Origin: Sabellastarte sp. h YS-2021
Taxonomy: Eukaryota; Annelida; Polychaeta; Sabellida; Sabellidae
DNA: 64,000 nucleotides
Assembly (NCBI GenBank): GCA_964017235.1
Contig: OZ024935.1
Span: forward strand, 6,324,001-6,388,000
Reading direction: 5' to 3'
A program made the translations under genes and the position numbers. The notes beneath the pieces were generated by a model. The model was not told where the DNA came from. It made no database searches and worked only from the letters and a program-made list of their open reading frames with translations. Of the stretch, positions 42,171-54,304 are shown piece after piece. How positions within the stretch are numbered: position 1 is the stretch's first letter; the number at the start of each line of letters is the position of its first letter.

Positions 42171-42573
42171 TTGTAATTAACAATAATATTTGCAAAAGAA
42201 ATTAGTCTCAAATATGTCAATACTTTTTTGAGGTATCTCCATTATCACTTTTTGTTTTTTTACACTTTTGCAAATTTTAACTTCTGCATAACAATGTTTT
42301 TACTTGAAGGTATCTTAACATATTCTGAAGACACCTCAAATGTTACAATTCAAACATTGTTAAAGTTTACTGTATTTGGCATTATACATATGTCTTTACC
42401 TCATAACTGAATGAATTATTAACATTTTCTGCATTTTGGCCATTGTACGTGGGCCAATATCTCAAAGAAATTAAATAATTTATTTTTTAAGCGATAATTA
42501 TGCAAACAGCCGATTCCAAGAAGGTCAAAACGAGGAATCGAGGCACGTTTTCCAGCTCCATTGCAGCCTCATA
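42170..42573. mobile_element. hAT-like MITE fragment (family of 29445-29976)
   Basis: AACGAGGAATCGAGGCACGTTTTC.AGCTC..TTGCAGCC matches the right end of 29445-29976. The interior also aligns loosely (TTAAGCGATAAT). The left end is not resolved. Confidence 0.55.
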
Positions 42574-42839
42574 TGCAAGTCCCAGCTTCATATTTGACTG
42601 CATATTCATTCTAAGATATGATAAACAGATCATCCATAACTGATAGTTTACCTTACTTATTTTTAATTTCATGCTTTATAATAGTTATTAGACAATGACC
42701 AAGATCTTAACAAAGGAAATCAAAACTAGAGGATCGCTCGCAAAAAAAAAAGATAATGTTTTTGCATAGCAAAAACAAAGCGTCCCGAAAAGGATATAAA
42801 GGTGAGTGCTAAAGTATTAAGAAAATACTTCGTTTCTAG

Positions 42840-43200
42840 CCTTATACTGTTGTGGCAACCAAAGTCAGCGCAGTCTGCTCTATCTAGCACGGTTTTCAAG
42901 ATATAAGCATTTTTGTGTTTTGCAAAAAATAAAAAAATTAAAAATGTCCGCTATATTTGGCGAGACAAAAATATTTTGAAAATTGGCATGGCTACTCTGC
43001 AGAGATACCCAGCAGGTCCAAAATTTTGTTGAGTTCACTCCATATAGCACGGTTTTCGAGATATAAGCATTTTTGTGTTTTGCAAAAACTTTGAAAATTC
43101 AAAATGGCCACCATTTTTGGGGAGACAAAAATTTTTGTCAAGACCACTGCCGTGGTGTGTATCTCCCGCCGAGCATTAAAGCAGAAGAAATAGCTTTTCC
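42840..43200 (+). repeat. ~168-bp units, left block (two copies)
   Basis: Units share CTCTATCTAGCACGGTTTTC, GATATAAGCATTTTTGTGTT and AAAATGGCC.CCATTTTTGG. More copies of the same unit lie at 45110-45720, on the other side of the 133-bp array. Confidence 0.8.
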
Positions 43201-43234
43201 GAGATATTCACAATTTTTCATTTTCGTGTGTGAA

Positions 43235-45105
43235 AGGTCTTCCAAAAGTAGGTGAATGAGTTATTTGAGAAAAATTGGCTATCTGCAATACTATTAAGAG
43301 ATAATTCACATTTACTCATTTTGAGTAGGTGAATAATTATCTATGGGTCTCAAACTTCACCAAGTGAAAGCTCTCCCAAAAGTAGGTGAATGAGTTATTT
43401 GAGAAAAATTGGCTATCTGCAATACTTTTAGAGATAATTCGCATTTACTCATTTTGAGTAGGTGAGTAATTAGCTATGGGTCTGAAACTTCGCCATGTGA
43501 AAGCTCTGCCAAAAGTAGGTGAATGAGTTATTTGAGAAAAATTGGCTATCTGCAATACTTTTAGAGATAATTCGCATTTACTCATTTTGAGTAGGTGAGT
43601 AATTAGCTATGGGTCTCAAACTTCACCAAGTGAAAGCTCTCCCAAAAGTAGGTGAATGAGTTATTTGAGAAAAATTGGCTATCTGCAATACTTTTAGAGA
43701 TAATTCGCATTTACTCATTTTGAGTAGGTGAATAATTAGCTATGGGTCTGAAACTTCACCAAGTGAAAGCTCTCCCAAAAGTAGGTGAATGAGTTATTTG
43801 AGAAAAATTGGCTATCTGCAATACTTTTAGAGACAATTCGCATTTACTCATTTTGAGTAGGTGAGCAATTAGCTATGGGTCTGAAACTTCACAGAGTGAA
43901 AGCTCTCCCAAAAGTAGGTGAATGAGTTATTTGAGAAAAATTGGCTATCTGCAATACTTTTAGAGACAATTCGCATTTACTCATTTTGAGTAGGTGAGTA
44001 ATTAGCTATCGGTCTGAAACTTCACCGAGTGAAAGCTCTCCCAAAAGTAGGTGAATGAGTTATTTGAGAAAAATTGGCTATCTGCAATACTTTTAGAGAT
44101 AATTCACATTTAGTCATTTTGAGTAGGTGAGTAATTAGCTATGGGTCTGAAACTTCACCGAGTGAAAGCTCTCCCAAAAGTAGGTGAATGAGTTATTTGA
44201 GAAAAATTGGCTATCTGCAATACTTTTAGAGATAATTCGCATTTACTCATTTTGAGTAGGTGAGTAATTAGCTATGGGTCTGAAACTTCACAGAGTGAAA
44301 GCTCTCCCAAAAGTAGGTGAATGAGTTATTTGAGAAAAATTGGCTATCTGCAATACTTTTAGAGATAATTCGCATTTACTCATTTTGAGTAGGTGAGTAA
44401 TTAGCTATGGGTCTGAAACTTCACAGAGTGAAAGCTCTCCCAAAAGTAGGTGAATGAGTTATTTGAGAAAAATTGGCTATCTGCAATACTTTAGAGATAA
44501 TTCGCATTTACTCATTTTGAGTAGGTGAGTAATTAGCTATGGGTCTGAAACTTCACCAAGTGAAAGCTCTCCCAAAAGTAGGTGAATGAGTTATTTGAGA
44601 AAAATTGGCTATCTGCAATACTTTTAGAGATAATTCGCATTTACTCATTTTGAGTAGGTGAGTAATTAGCTATGGGTCTGAAACTTCACCATGTGAAAGC
44701 TCTCCCACAAGTAGATGAATGAGTTATTTGATAAAAATTGGGTATCCGCAATACTTTTACAGATAATTAGCATTTACTCATTTTGAGTAGGTAAATAATA
44801 AGCTATGGGTCTGAAACTTCACCATGTGAAAGCTCTCCCAAAAGTAGGTGAATGAGTTATTTGAGAAAAATTGGCTATCTGCAATACTTTTAGAGATAAT
44901 TCGCATTTACTCATTTTGAGTAGGTGAGTAATTGGCTATGGGTCTGAAACTTCACCATGTGAAAGCTCTTCCAAAAGTAGGTGAATGAGTTATTTGAGAA
45001 AAATTGGCCATCTGCAATACTTTTAGAGGTAATTCGCATTTACTCTTTTTGAGAAGGTGAGCAATTAGCTATGGGTCTGAAACTTCACCAAGTGAAAGCT
45101 CTTTG
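43235..45105 (+). repeat. 133-bp tandem array, about 14 copies, very uniform
   Basis: GGTGAATGAGTTATTTGAGA recurs every 133-134 bp. The central copies differ by only a few bases. Each unit contains GAAAGCTCTCCCAAAAGTAG and TTTACTCATTTTGAGTAGGT, the latter a short inverted repeat (ACTCA/TGAGT). Confidence 0.94.
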
Positions 45106-45109
45106 GGAT

Positions 45110-45720
45110 AGCTGCTCTGCAGAGATACCCTGAAGATAAAAAATTTCGTCGAAATCGCTCTATGTAGCACGGTTTCCGAAATATTAGCATTTTTGTGTTT
45201 TGCAATTTTTGCGCAAAAATTCAAAATGGCCGCCATTTTTGGCAAGACAAAATTTTTTTGAAAATTGGCATGGCTACTCTGCAGAGATACCCTGTGGGTC
45301 AAAAATTTCGTCGAAATCGCTCTATCTAGCACGGTTTTCGAGATATAAGCATTTTTGTGTTTTGCAATTTTGCGAAAAATTCGAAAATTCAAAATGGCCG
45401 CCATTTTTGGCGAGACAAAATTTTTTTGAAAATTGGCATGGCTACTCTGCAGAGATACCCTGTGGGTCAAAAATTTCGTCGAAATCGCTCTATCTAGCAG
45501 GGTTTTCTAGATATAAGCATTTTTATGTTTTGCAATTTTTGCGAAAAATTCGAAAATTCAAAATGGCCGCCATTTTGGGCGAGACAAAATTTTTTTGAAA
45601 ATTGGGAAAACTACTCCGCAGAAATACCCTGCGGGTCAAAAATTTCGTCGAAATCACTCTATCTAGCACGGTTTTCGAGATATAAGCATTTTTGTGTTTT
45701 CCTTATTTGGAAAATTCGTA
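45110..45720 (+). repeat. ~168-bp units, right block (about 3.5 copies)
   Basis: AAAATTTCGTCGAAATCGCT recurs about every 168 bp, with AAAATGGCCGCCATTTT (a palindrome) in each. Long open frames on both strands are a by-product of the repetition. Confidence 0.88.
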
Positions 45721-46157
45721 ATGATTAATTAATCATTAATTACTCGGCCATTTCTTGACCAATCAATGCCAAAATCTAATGATTTCCAGATTTTAATAGA
45801 ATGAATGTATTTGCCAAGTTTCAGGTGAATTGATAAAATTCCTTTCAAGTTATCATCCGGACAAGCTTCCCCATCGAAAAAAGACATTTTTGGTCATGTG
45901 ACCTCTCTGATTGGTTGAAATGTCACTGCAGCATATTCAAAAAAATTCCCCAAGGCTACTGCCTAAACCTGCCAAATTTGAAAAGAATCCGCCTAACGGT
46001 TACAGAGTTATAAGGAAAACAAAATGCGGAGCCGCCGGAGCCTGAAGCTCTCCCATACACAAACAAGCGTCCCTTGCGGGACGCTTAATTATCAGAAATA
46101 TAACACATTATAACCCCACGTCCATGACTACACGTTCATTCTACAGTATTAGTTTTA

Positions 46158-47652
46158 ACTAGACAAAGGCCGCTCGCTTTATTGCGAGCCGGCGGTGTAT
46201 CCCCGAACATAGCGAACATAGCAAACCTATAGAAGCAATAACAAAAGAGATCAAGGCAGTTTAGGGTAGAAATGTTGTTTCACCTTCAAGGAGGCGTATA
46301 AAAAGGACAAAATATATAGAAATCCCTGGAAAGTTCAAACCTGGAAAAGTTCCCACATTTTTGAAAAACAGCCCAAAATAGATTCCTAGACCACATCAGT
46401 AGATTCCCAGCCCATGATTTCCTACAGGTTTGTTTTACATTTCAAACCTCTAGGACCAATAATAAGTGAGTTATAAGCACTTTAACTTTGGCTATCCTCG
46501 TTTGACCTTGAAGGAGGGGCCCAAGGTCATGTCTAACCTCACCAGAAGACTTCTAGCCCATGATTTTCCATAGGTTGGTTTCACATTTCAAACCTCTAGA
46601 ACCAATAATAAGCAAGTTATAAGCACTTTTACATTTGGCTATCCTCATTTGACCTTGAAGGAGGGGCCCAAGGTCAAATCTGATCACATCAGAGGATTCC
46701 TTGCCCATGATTTCCTATAAGTTGGTTTCACATTTCAAACCTCTAGGACCAATAATAAGCGAGTTATAAGCACTTTTACATTTGGCTATCATAGTCGTTT
46801 GACCTTGAAGGAGGGGCCCCACGGTCAAATCTGATTACATCAGAAGAATCCTAGCCCATGATTTCCTATAGGTTGTTTTCACATTGCAAACCTCTAGGAC
46901 CCATAATAAGTGAGTTATAAGCACTTTTAAATTTGGCTATCCTTGTTTGACCTTGAAGGAGGGGCCCAAGGTCAAATCTGATCACATCAGAAGATTCCTA
47001 GCCTATGATTTCCTATAGACTGCTTTGATATTTCAAACCTCTAGGACCAATAATAAGCGAGTTATAAGCACTTTTGCAACAGTTTTCAAGTTACAATTGA
47101 TTTACTCAACAGTGAGAACCTCAAAGTAGCTATTACTCAGCTATGCAAGGAGCTATAGGTCTTTACTATGTTATAGCTGACCCAAAAGTAGCTGAATAAC
47201 ATATTTAAACAAAATTCTCTAAACACAATACTTTTCAAGTTACAAGTCAAAATTATTGATGTTTTTGACTCCCCAGAGCATAATTTTGACTCCTGGGCTT
47301 AAAATAGCTATTACTCGCTTGATTTTGACCCTAGGCCTACAAAAAAGATAGGGTGGCGAGATGTCATACCCACCAATTCATGCACTAAATATAAAATAAA
47401 TCTGAAAGAAACTGTGCACTACAGCTTGAACACAAGCAATAGTCAAAATTTTAGACATGTTTGACTCCCCGGAGCCTAATTTTGACTCCTGGCCTGCCAA
47501 AACAATAGGGTGGCCAGATCTCTGCCATAGTAAGATACTTGCAAAGTTAAAAGAAATCCCAAAAGAAATGTGGCTTGTAGGTTGAACACAAGAAAATCGT
47601 GGAAAATGACCGTGCATGATCCATTATAGTATCCCTGCTTTTCGGGGATACA
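46158..47652 (+). mobile_element. Family H (HINE-like) element H5, complete
   Basis: It starts ACTAGACAAAGGCC, then the hairpin GCTCGC-TTTATT-GCGAGC and GGTGTATCCCCG. A ~147-bp-type array (46390-47080, about 4-5 units with TTGACCTTGAAGGAGG) follows, then one 154-bp-type unit (47085-47240), a tail and the 3' hairpin GTATCCCTG/CGGGGATAC ending A|ATAATG. It begins only 70 bp after H4 ends. Confidence 0.85.
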
Positions 47653-47962
47653 ATAATGCCTTGCCACCAACAGTACTAATTATCACGCCCCCCCCCCCCT
47701 TCCCTTAACCAAAATTTTATATAGCAGTTACCAACAAACATTCACCAAGCTTTTGGGTGTGTATTTGTTCAATACATTCAGTTTGGAAACAGGTAGAAGT
47801 CATTTACTGGATTGGGGAGATACTTTTTGACAAACTATGTCTAATTTAATTCTGCCTGGTGATAATTGGTAGCAAGGTCAATGCAGACAGCATATATTCC
47901 TTTGAAGTTGACATATTTTGACAAATAATCTATTATCAGCCATTTTGACACAACACAGAAAA

Positions 47963-49165
47963 ATAGCATCAGAGATGCCCGTACCCCACAGCCTGGGAAA
48001 CTAGTTTTCAACACCATGAGATATAGAAGTAGTGAAACAGTACACAGATTGGGATACTGTCAGAGCAGTGTCGGTGTCCAAATAAAGTTTAAGTAGACAA
48101 AATAACATCTAAGAGAAAGAAATTGCATGTAACGATTAATTATTAAAGCAAGACAATTCAGTGAACTAAAAATTATGAAGCTTTAAGACTTCTCCCATTT
48201 TGATTTTCATTTATATGGTCGAATTATGGTTTGGATGTTTTGAATATTACCCATACATACAGATGTAGCAATACATGCCTTTATGTGGAGTTGGGGCAAA
48301 ACCTGTGACTCACTTGATACAATACCATCTGTTACAATGGGAAGTTGCAAAGTAAAACAGTTAATGACTTCTAATATGACTTTTAACAGTGCTTAATCTA
48401 CACCAAAAGACACCCAAAGGTGCAACAACCAAGATTCAAGTAAAAAGATATGAGAGATATAAGAGAGATAAATAGTATCAGATATCCTCATAGAGATATA
48501 AAATAGCATCAGATATGCAAGATCAAAGGTCAAATCCAGGTCACACCATGACATTGCACACATATAACCCTTGACCAATGTCCCTACCAAATATCAACTT
48601 CCTACATATTATGGTTTCCAAAATATAGCCCAGACAAGGCATTATTGGTCAAGGTCACTACAGCAAGGTCAAATCAAGGTCACACCATGTCGTTTTACAT
48701 CTACACACCCTAGCCAATGTCCCTACCCAGTATACACTTCCTACACCTTACGGCTTCCGAGATATACCCCGGACAACATTTTATAGGTCAAGGTCACTAC
48801 GGCAAGGTCAAAGGCCAAATCAAGGTCACACCATTACGTTGCACACCTACACCCCCTAACCAATGTCCCTACCAAGTATCAACTTCCTATACCTTACGGT
48901 TTCCGAGATATAGCCTGGACAATATTTTCAAACTCAAGGTCACTACGGCAAGCTCAAAGGTCAAATCACGGTCAGACCATGACGTTGCACACCTACACCT
49001 CCTAACCAATGTCCCTACCAAGTATCAACTTCCTACACCTTACGGTTTCTGAGATACAGCCCAGACAAACTTTTTCCCGCCGCCTGTAAACCCACCCACC
49101 CGCCCATCCGGACACCATGGGTGAAAACAATACCCAAACAGCCCTTAAGAGCTGTGGGGTAAAAA
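47963..49165 (+). mobile_element. Family E (HINE-like) element
   Basis: Starts ATAGCATCAGAGATGC, then CCCCACAGCC. About four array units follow with CAAGGTCACTACGGCAAGG. A CCCGCCG...CCCGCCCATCC block precedes the 3' hairpin ACAGCCCTTAAGAGCTGT, then GGGGTAAAAA. Confidence 0.87.
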
Positions 49166-50102
49166 CGTTAACCATGGAATTTTCTTAATATATTTGATAA
49201 ATCATTGTAATTGCAATGTGTTCACGTAATATTCATAAAATTGGAATTCTTTCTTTATTTTTTGACAGCCATGATTTCATTGGGATATTTTTGAACAAGA
49301 GCTATTCTACTCTTGCTACTGTAAAGACTGGTATTAGATTTTTATCATTATTGTGTCAAGTATTGGGAATTTATATTGGTGTTTTAAATAATGAATATTA
49401 TTGAGGAAATTCTTGGAATCCCAGGGGATTTTCCAACCACTGAAGCCAATATAATTCTATTTATGACGAGTTGTGGGTACCAGTTAGCAGTAATGTTTTC
49501 TCATGGTCACGAGTTGCATGTAAATCTGATAAACCAGCAGGCACACGCCTTGAAATTTGTTGATTTAGAGTTGAAAACAGGTTCTGATATTGAAATCCAC
49601 ATTATCAACTACTAAAGCTAAGTTAGTTTTCTCACATGAAAAAGTAGTGATATTTTGACCAGGAATCATGGTGATTTTTGGTTGAAAAATTGACACTGAC
49701 ACAATTTCAACACTCTTTCAAAGCTGGATTTCTGACTGGAAAAATTAGTGACACTTCATAAAAAAATCAACACTAAACTAGGTAAGGTTTTCCGACATGA
49801 AATCTTAGTCATGTTATTGAACAGAAAACAGGTTGAATGTTGGGAAATGAATGACTACTGATTGTTGATTGAAAATTCTTTTTCTAGAGGGAGATATAGT
49901 GATTAAGGATTTAAGTCTAAGTTTTTGAAAGAACTATTATTGCAATAGTTTTTTGAATTTGTAGGTATTTGTAAAGCAAAGACTAATTTTTAAACCCAAG
50001 ATTATAAAGATGATAAAGATTATGTGTGCATGTACTTCTACATTTTTGTCCATTCTCCTTCATAATTTACAGTAACAACAAAACTGATGCACCCAAATAT
50101 AA
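49166..50102. other. Mostly unrecognised; MITE-like end at 49533
   Basis: 49533-49620 (CCAGCAGGCACACGCCTTGA...) matches the inverse of the repeat edge at 54080-54145, so it is probably the end of the same dispersed repeat. Two short plus-strand frames (49216-49404, 49391-49615) have no recognisable motif. Confidence 0.4.
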
Positions 50103-50171
50103 TTTTTACCCCACAGCCCTTAAGGGCTATCAGGGTATTGTTTTCACCCATGGTGTCCAGATCAGCGGGCG

Positions 50172-50202
50172 GGAAGGGGGGGGGGGGGGGGGGGGGTGTA
50201 AA
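50172..50202 (+). repeat. G-run of about 24 bases
   Basis: A near-pure guanine tract in the inverted CCCGCC block of the E element; a possible G-quadruplex and a likely place for assembly or length error. Confidence 0.8.
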
Positions 50203-50312
50203 AAAATTTATCTGGGCTGTATCTCAGAAACCGTAAGGTGTAGGTGGTAGAGACATTGGTTAGGGGGTGTAGGTGTGCAACGCCATGGTCTGACCTTGAT
50301 TTGACCTTTTAC

Positions 50313-51449
50313 CAGGGTTGTGGTCAAATCCTTGAAAAAGGATTTAAATCCAAATCCAAATCCTTTGAATTTTTTCAAATCCAAATCAAATCCAAATCCT
50401 TTCTTTTTCAAAAGGATTTAAATCCAAATCCAAATCCTTTTTGAAAAAGGAATTAAAATCCTTTTGAAAAACATGCTTGAATAAACTATGATGGATGTGT
50501 ACTATCATATCTACTGTACTATAACAGAAGTGACAAATTAATTAATTAGTAACAAATACTGTAAATAATTTGCAATTAAATAAAATGTTAATCTAATTAA
50601 AATTTTGTGTCACAATGTTCCTGTTTATATTTGTTCAAAATTCAAACAAACGTATATATCAAAAATCATATTACTGACCACAAGCATGTATAACAGTAGG
50701 CTTATTATAGAAAACAAGCAGAACTAAAGTGACTTATATAACTCTGTCATGTTTCGTATTCTTTAGACAAAAGCTGAATATACACACCAATAGATGTCCT
50801 AGCAGTTTTGAACAGGCTTTTGTTAAAGCAGAAATAGTAGCTGTGCAATGTTTGCATTTGGCTTTGAAATTCCCATTCACACCCTGGGGGATGTCAATGT
50901 GTTTTTGGAATGAATGGGATTAAAAGAAATGAGGCATCTTTTATACACAAACACAAGTTAATTGCATTTCCAAAGCCTCTTTCAACTATGCTCCCATTGC
51001 TGCTCAATGTGGATTTCTATCCTGTTTAAGTTTATTTATATTTATTAAGTTTATGAAAGCTAAGTGCTATTTCATCAAAGTACTGAGGCTTCTTTCAACT
51101 GTACTCCCTTTCCTAGTCACTGTAAACTACAAAGATAATATTACATGTAAAGCAACAATTGTATTTTGTTTGTATACTTTTGCAGCCTGCATAAGATTAC
51201 TATAATTTGTTAACATATTTTAGAAAAAGGACAAAGAAGCATTAATACATTAAATATTAAAAATAGACACACATTACACTATTAAAATTTAAAGGATTTT
51301 AAAAAGCAGAAGGATTTTGCCCAAAAACAAAAGGATTTAAGTCCATTCCAAATCCAAAATCCTTTTTTGGCAAAAGGATTTCAAATCCTTTATAAAAAGG
51401 ATTTAAATCCTTCAAATCCAAATCCTCAAAGGATTTGACCCCAACCCTA
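50313..51449. mobile_element. hAT-like element, perfect 8-bp target duplication
   Basis: Ends CAGGGTTGTGGTCAAATCC and, inverted, TAGGGTTGGGGTCAAATCC, with CCTTTTAC on both sides (50305-50312 and 51450-51457). Subterminal AAAGGATTTAAATCC repeats fill the first and last ~130 bp, likely transposase binding sites. The interior is AT-rich with no transposase frame. Confidence 0.9.
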
Positions 51450-51673
51450 CCTTTTACCTTGTCGTAGTGACCTTGACCCATAAAATCTTGTCCGGGCTAT
51501 ATCTCAGAAACCGTAAGGTGTAGGAAGTTGATACTTGGTAGGGACATTGGTTAGGGGGTGTAGGTGTGCAACGTCATGGTCTGACCTTAATTTGACCTTT
51601 TACCTTGTCGTAGTGACCTTGGCCAATAAAATCTTGTCCGGGTTATATCTCGGAAACCGTAAGGTGTATAAAA

Positions 51674-52860
51674 ATAGAATCAGACATGCCCGTACCCCAC
51701 AGCCTAGGGAAATATTTTTAACACCATGAGATATAGAAGTAGTGTATCAGTACAAAGTTCAGGATACTTTCAGAGCATTGTCAGTTACATAAAGGTCCAA
51801 ACAATGTTTAAATAGAGAAAATAATATCTAAGACAAAGATAATGCATGTAAAGATGAAGTATTAAAACAAAACAATTCAATAACAAGATGACAGCAATCA
51901 GTAAATATGGGTGAAAACAATACCCCAGTTAATCAGTAAATTAAACATTACGACACTCTTTATCTACATCTGGCATGGCCGAATTATGGTTCGGATGTTT
52001 GGAATATTACCATGCATACAGAAGTGGCAATCAATGAATGCTTATGTGTAGTGTTGGAGCAAAGTCTGTGGCTCACTTGATGAAATTCCATCTGTTACAA
52101 TCGGAAGTTGTAAAAGTAAAATTCTTAATGAATTCTAATATGACTTTAACAGTGCTTAATCTGAATCAAAAGACAGATCCAAAGGTACAACGAGATTTTA
52201 AAGGTCAAGGTCACTATGACAAGGTCAAAGGTCAAATCAAGGTCACACCATGACGTTGCACACCTACACCCCCTAACCAGTGTCCCTACCAAGTATCAAC
52301 TTCCTACACCTTACGGTTTCCTAGATATAGCCCGGACAAGATTTTATAGGTCAAGGTCACTACGGCAAGGTCAAAGGTCAAATCAAGGTCCCACCATGAT
52401 GTTGCACACCTACACCCCTAACTAATGTCCCTACCAAGTATCAACTTCCTACACCTTACAGTTTCCGAGATATAGCCCAATCAAGATTTTAAATGTTAAG
52501 GTCATTACGGCAAGGTCAAAAATCAAATCAAGGTCACACCATGACAGTGCATACCTACACCCCCTAACCAATGTCCCTACCAAGTATCACGTTCCTACAC
52601 CTTACGGCTTCCGAGATATAGCCCAGACAAGATTTTATAGGTCAAGGTCACTATGGCAAGGCCAAAGGTGAAATCAAGGTCACACCATGACGTTGCACAC
52701 CTACACCCCCTAACCAATGTCCCTACCAAGTATCAACTTCCTACACCTTACGGTTTCTGAGATACAACCCGGACAAACTTTTTCCCGCCGCCCGCCCGCC
52801 CATCCAGACACCATGGGTGAAAACAATACCCCAACAGCCCTTAAGGGCTGTGGGGTAAAA
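51674..52860 (+). mobile_element. Family E (HINE-like) element, most complete array
   Basis: Starts ATAGAATCAGACATGCCC, CCCCACAGCC. Four ~147-bp units follow, then CCCGCCGCCCGCCCGCCC and the 3' hairpin ACAGCCCTTAAGGGCTGT, GGGGTAAAA. The first two units carry AGGTCAAAGGTCA (52222-52234 and 52368-52380). It provides the uninterrupted site for the H1 insertion (TTCTTAATGAATTC near 52122). Confidence 0.88.
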
Positions 52861-53345
52861 AACATTTTGAAGTCAAACTTTTCTTAAATAAAAAAAAGAT
52901 AAATCCAAACTTATTCATCAAAACTTAGTAATTGAATTTGTTTCTCAAATGCTCCCATGCTCAAATAACTAGTTTTCACTTTACAAGTTTACTCTGAAAA
53001 CTTCTCTTCACAGAGAAAATAAGCTATAACATTTTATCACACAGCGGTGAGGTCATGGGGGTTCCTGGTTTTCTTATTTGTACCCTGCTACACAGAACTT
53101 TAGGTCTGTGACTAAAAGTAATTAGATAACACAGCAAGGGTGGAGGTGGGGGCTTTACCCTTGCTCAATTGCATGCATGGTGTTTACTTCCTTAGGTCTG
53201 TTTTTTTGGTCAGAACTGACAGCAAATTAAGGTGGGGAGTAATGGGTGGAGTTGTACAAATTTGGCTATTCTTGTGGGTTTTTTTCTCAGTTTATATGGC
53301 AAAGTTGTAGGAGACACAAGCATCTGAACTGAGCATTGTGGCTTT
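52861..53345. other. No feature recognised
   Basis: AT-rich, no coding-like frame. Confidence 0.4.
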
Positions 53346-53348
53346 GCT

Positions 53349-53564
53349 ACATGATTATAGCTTCTTTATTGAAAAATACCAGTCATATTAATGACATAAA
53401 AATGGATATCTAGTTGGAAAATATATATGTCATATATTATATGGATTTACATAACATGATTATAGCTTCTTTATTGAAAAATACCAGTCATATTAATGAC
53501 ATAAAAATGGATATCTAGTTGGAAAATATATATGCCATATATATTATATGGATTTACATATCTT
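53349..53564 (+). repeat. 105-bp tandem duplication
   Basis: Two copies start ACATGATTATAGCTTCTTTA at 53349 and 53454 and differ by only a few bases, including an AT-repeat length change. Confidence 0.93.
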
Positions 53565-53804
53565 GAGCAATTATATTTTAAAGCTGATGCAAAATTATGT
53601 GTCATTACAATGTCATCAGAAATAGAATATTGAATATATAACGATTCATGAAAACATGTCATCTTGGAAAAAATTAATTACTTTGAAGTTGTATCCAAAT
53701 TGTAAAATATGTATATGGATAGTTATTGTATAATATTATTAACAAGCTATAATTATGACACACAAGCTACAATGATTCAAATAAAGAAGACAGTGTAACA
53801 ACCT

Positions 53805-54145
53805 GATTTCACCCATTGAATTTGAACCCTTTTTATACATTGGATTCAACCAAAAACAGTTTGCAAAATCTGCACGTATTTCAACCAGATTTCACCCACT
53901 GAATTCAACCTGCTTTCAATGTTGGTTTCAACATGATTTCACCTGTTGGATCCAACCAAAAACGGTTTGCAAAATCTACACATATTTCAACCAGATTTCA
54001 CCCACTGAATTCAACCTGATTTCAATGTTGGTTTCAACATGATTTCACAGGTTGGATCCAACCAAAAACGGTTTGCAAAATCTACATGTATTTCAACCAG
54101 ATTTCTATGTTGGACTCAACCAGATTTCAAAGTTGCGTGCCTGCT
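53805..54145 (+). repeat. ~106-bp tandem repeat, three copies
   Basis: AACCAAAAACGGTTTGCAAA recurs at 105-106 bp spacing, within TTTCAACCAGATTTCACCCA repeats. The right edge GTGCCTGCTGGG looks like a MITE terminus, also seen inverted at 49533. Confidence 0.85.
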
Positions 54146-54304
54146 GGGAAAGATGGCATTTTTAAATTAAATATTTGGTAAAATACATCTGGGAAGACAT
54201 TAGGTGTCATTATGTGACTTCGTTTTATTTAATATTCATGCAGCTTTTATATATACATTAAAGACTGCTTAGTACGTTGAAGTTACACAGGAACACATAC
54301 CATA

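Larger units (their letters stand above)
42725..46087 (+). mobile_element. Family H (HINE-like) element H4, complete
   Basis: It starts ACTAGAGGATCGCTCGC, then the hairpin GTTTTTGC-ATA-GCAAAAAC and AAGCGTCCCG. A central region with two array types follows, then a tail shared with 2640-3128, a CpG-containing stretch (GCGGAGCCGCCGGAGC) and the 3' hairpin AAGCGTCCC/GGGACGCTT ending A|ATTATC. Both flanks fit A^AT insertion. No coding capacity. Confidence 0.85.
50103..51666 (-). mobile_element. Family E element, inverted, lacking its 5' end
   Basis: On the plus strand it opens with the 3' hairpin in inverse (TTTTTACCCCACAGCCCTTA). A poly-G run follows, then inverse array sequence. It is interrupted by the hAT MITE at 50313-51449 and ends where the forward E element begins. 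Confidence 0.82.

Noticed and set aside
43235-45105. CRISPR-like array of regular repeats
   Set aside because: Units are 133 bp of continuous near-identical sequence without variable spacers, in a eukaryotic genome. It is a tandem satellite inside a mobile element.
45069-45728. Overlapping open frames of 130+ codons on both strands
   Set aside because: They arise from the 168-bp unit (56 codons) repeating, with the same peptide in each copy and no splice or start context.
49216-49615. Two consecutive plus-strand frames as a small gene
   Set aside because: No motif, no shared phase or splice sites, and the second overlaps the MITE-like end at 49533.
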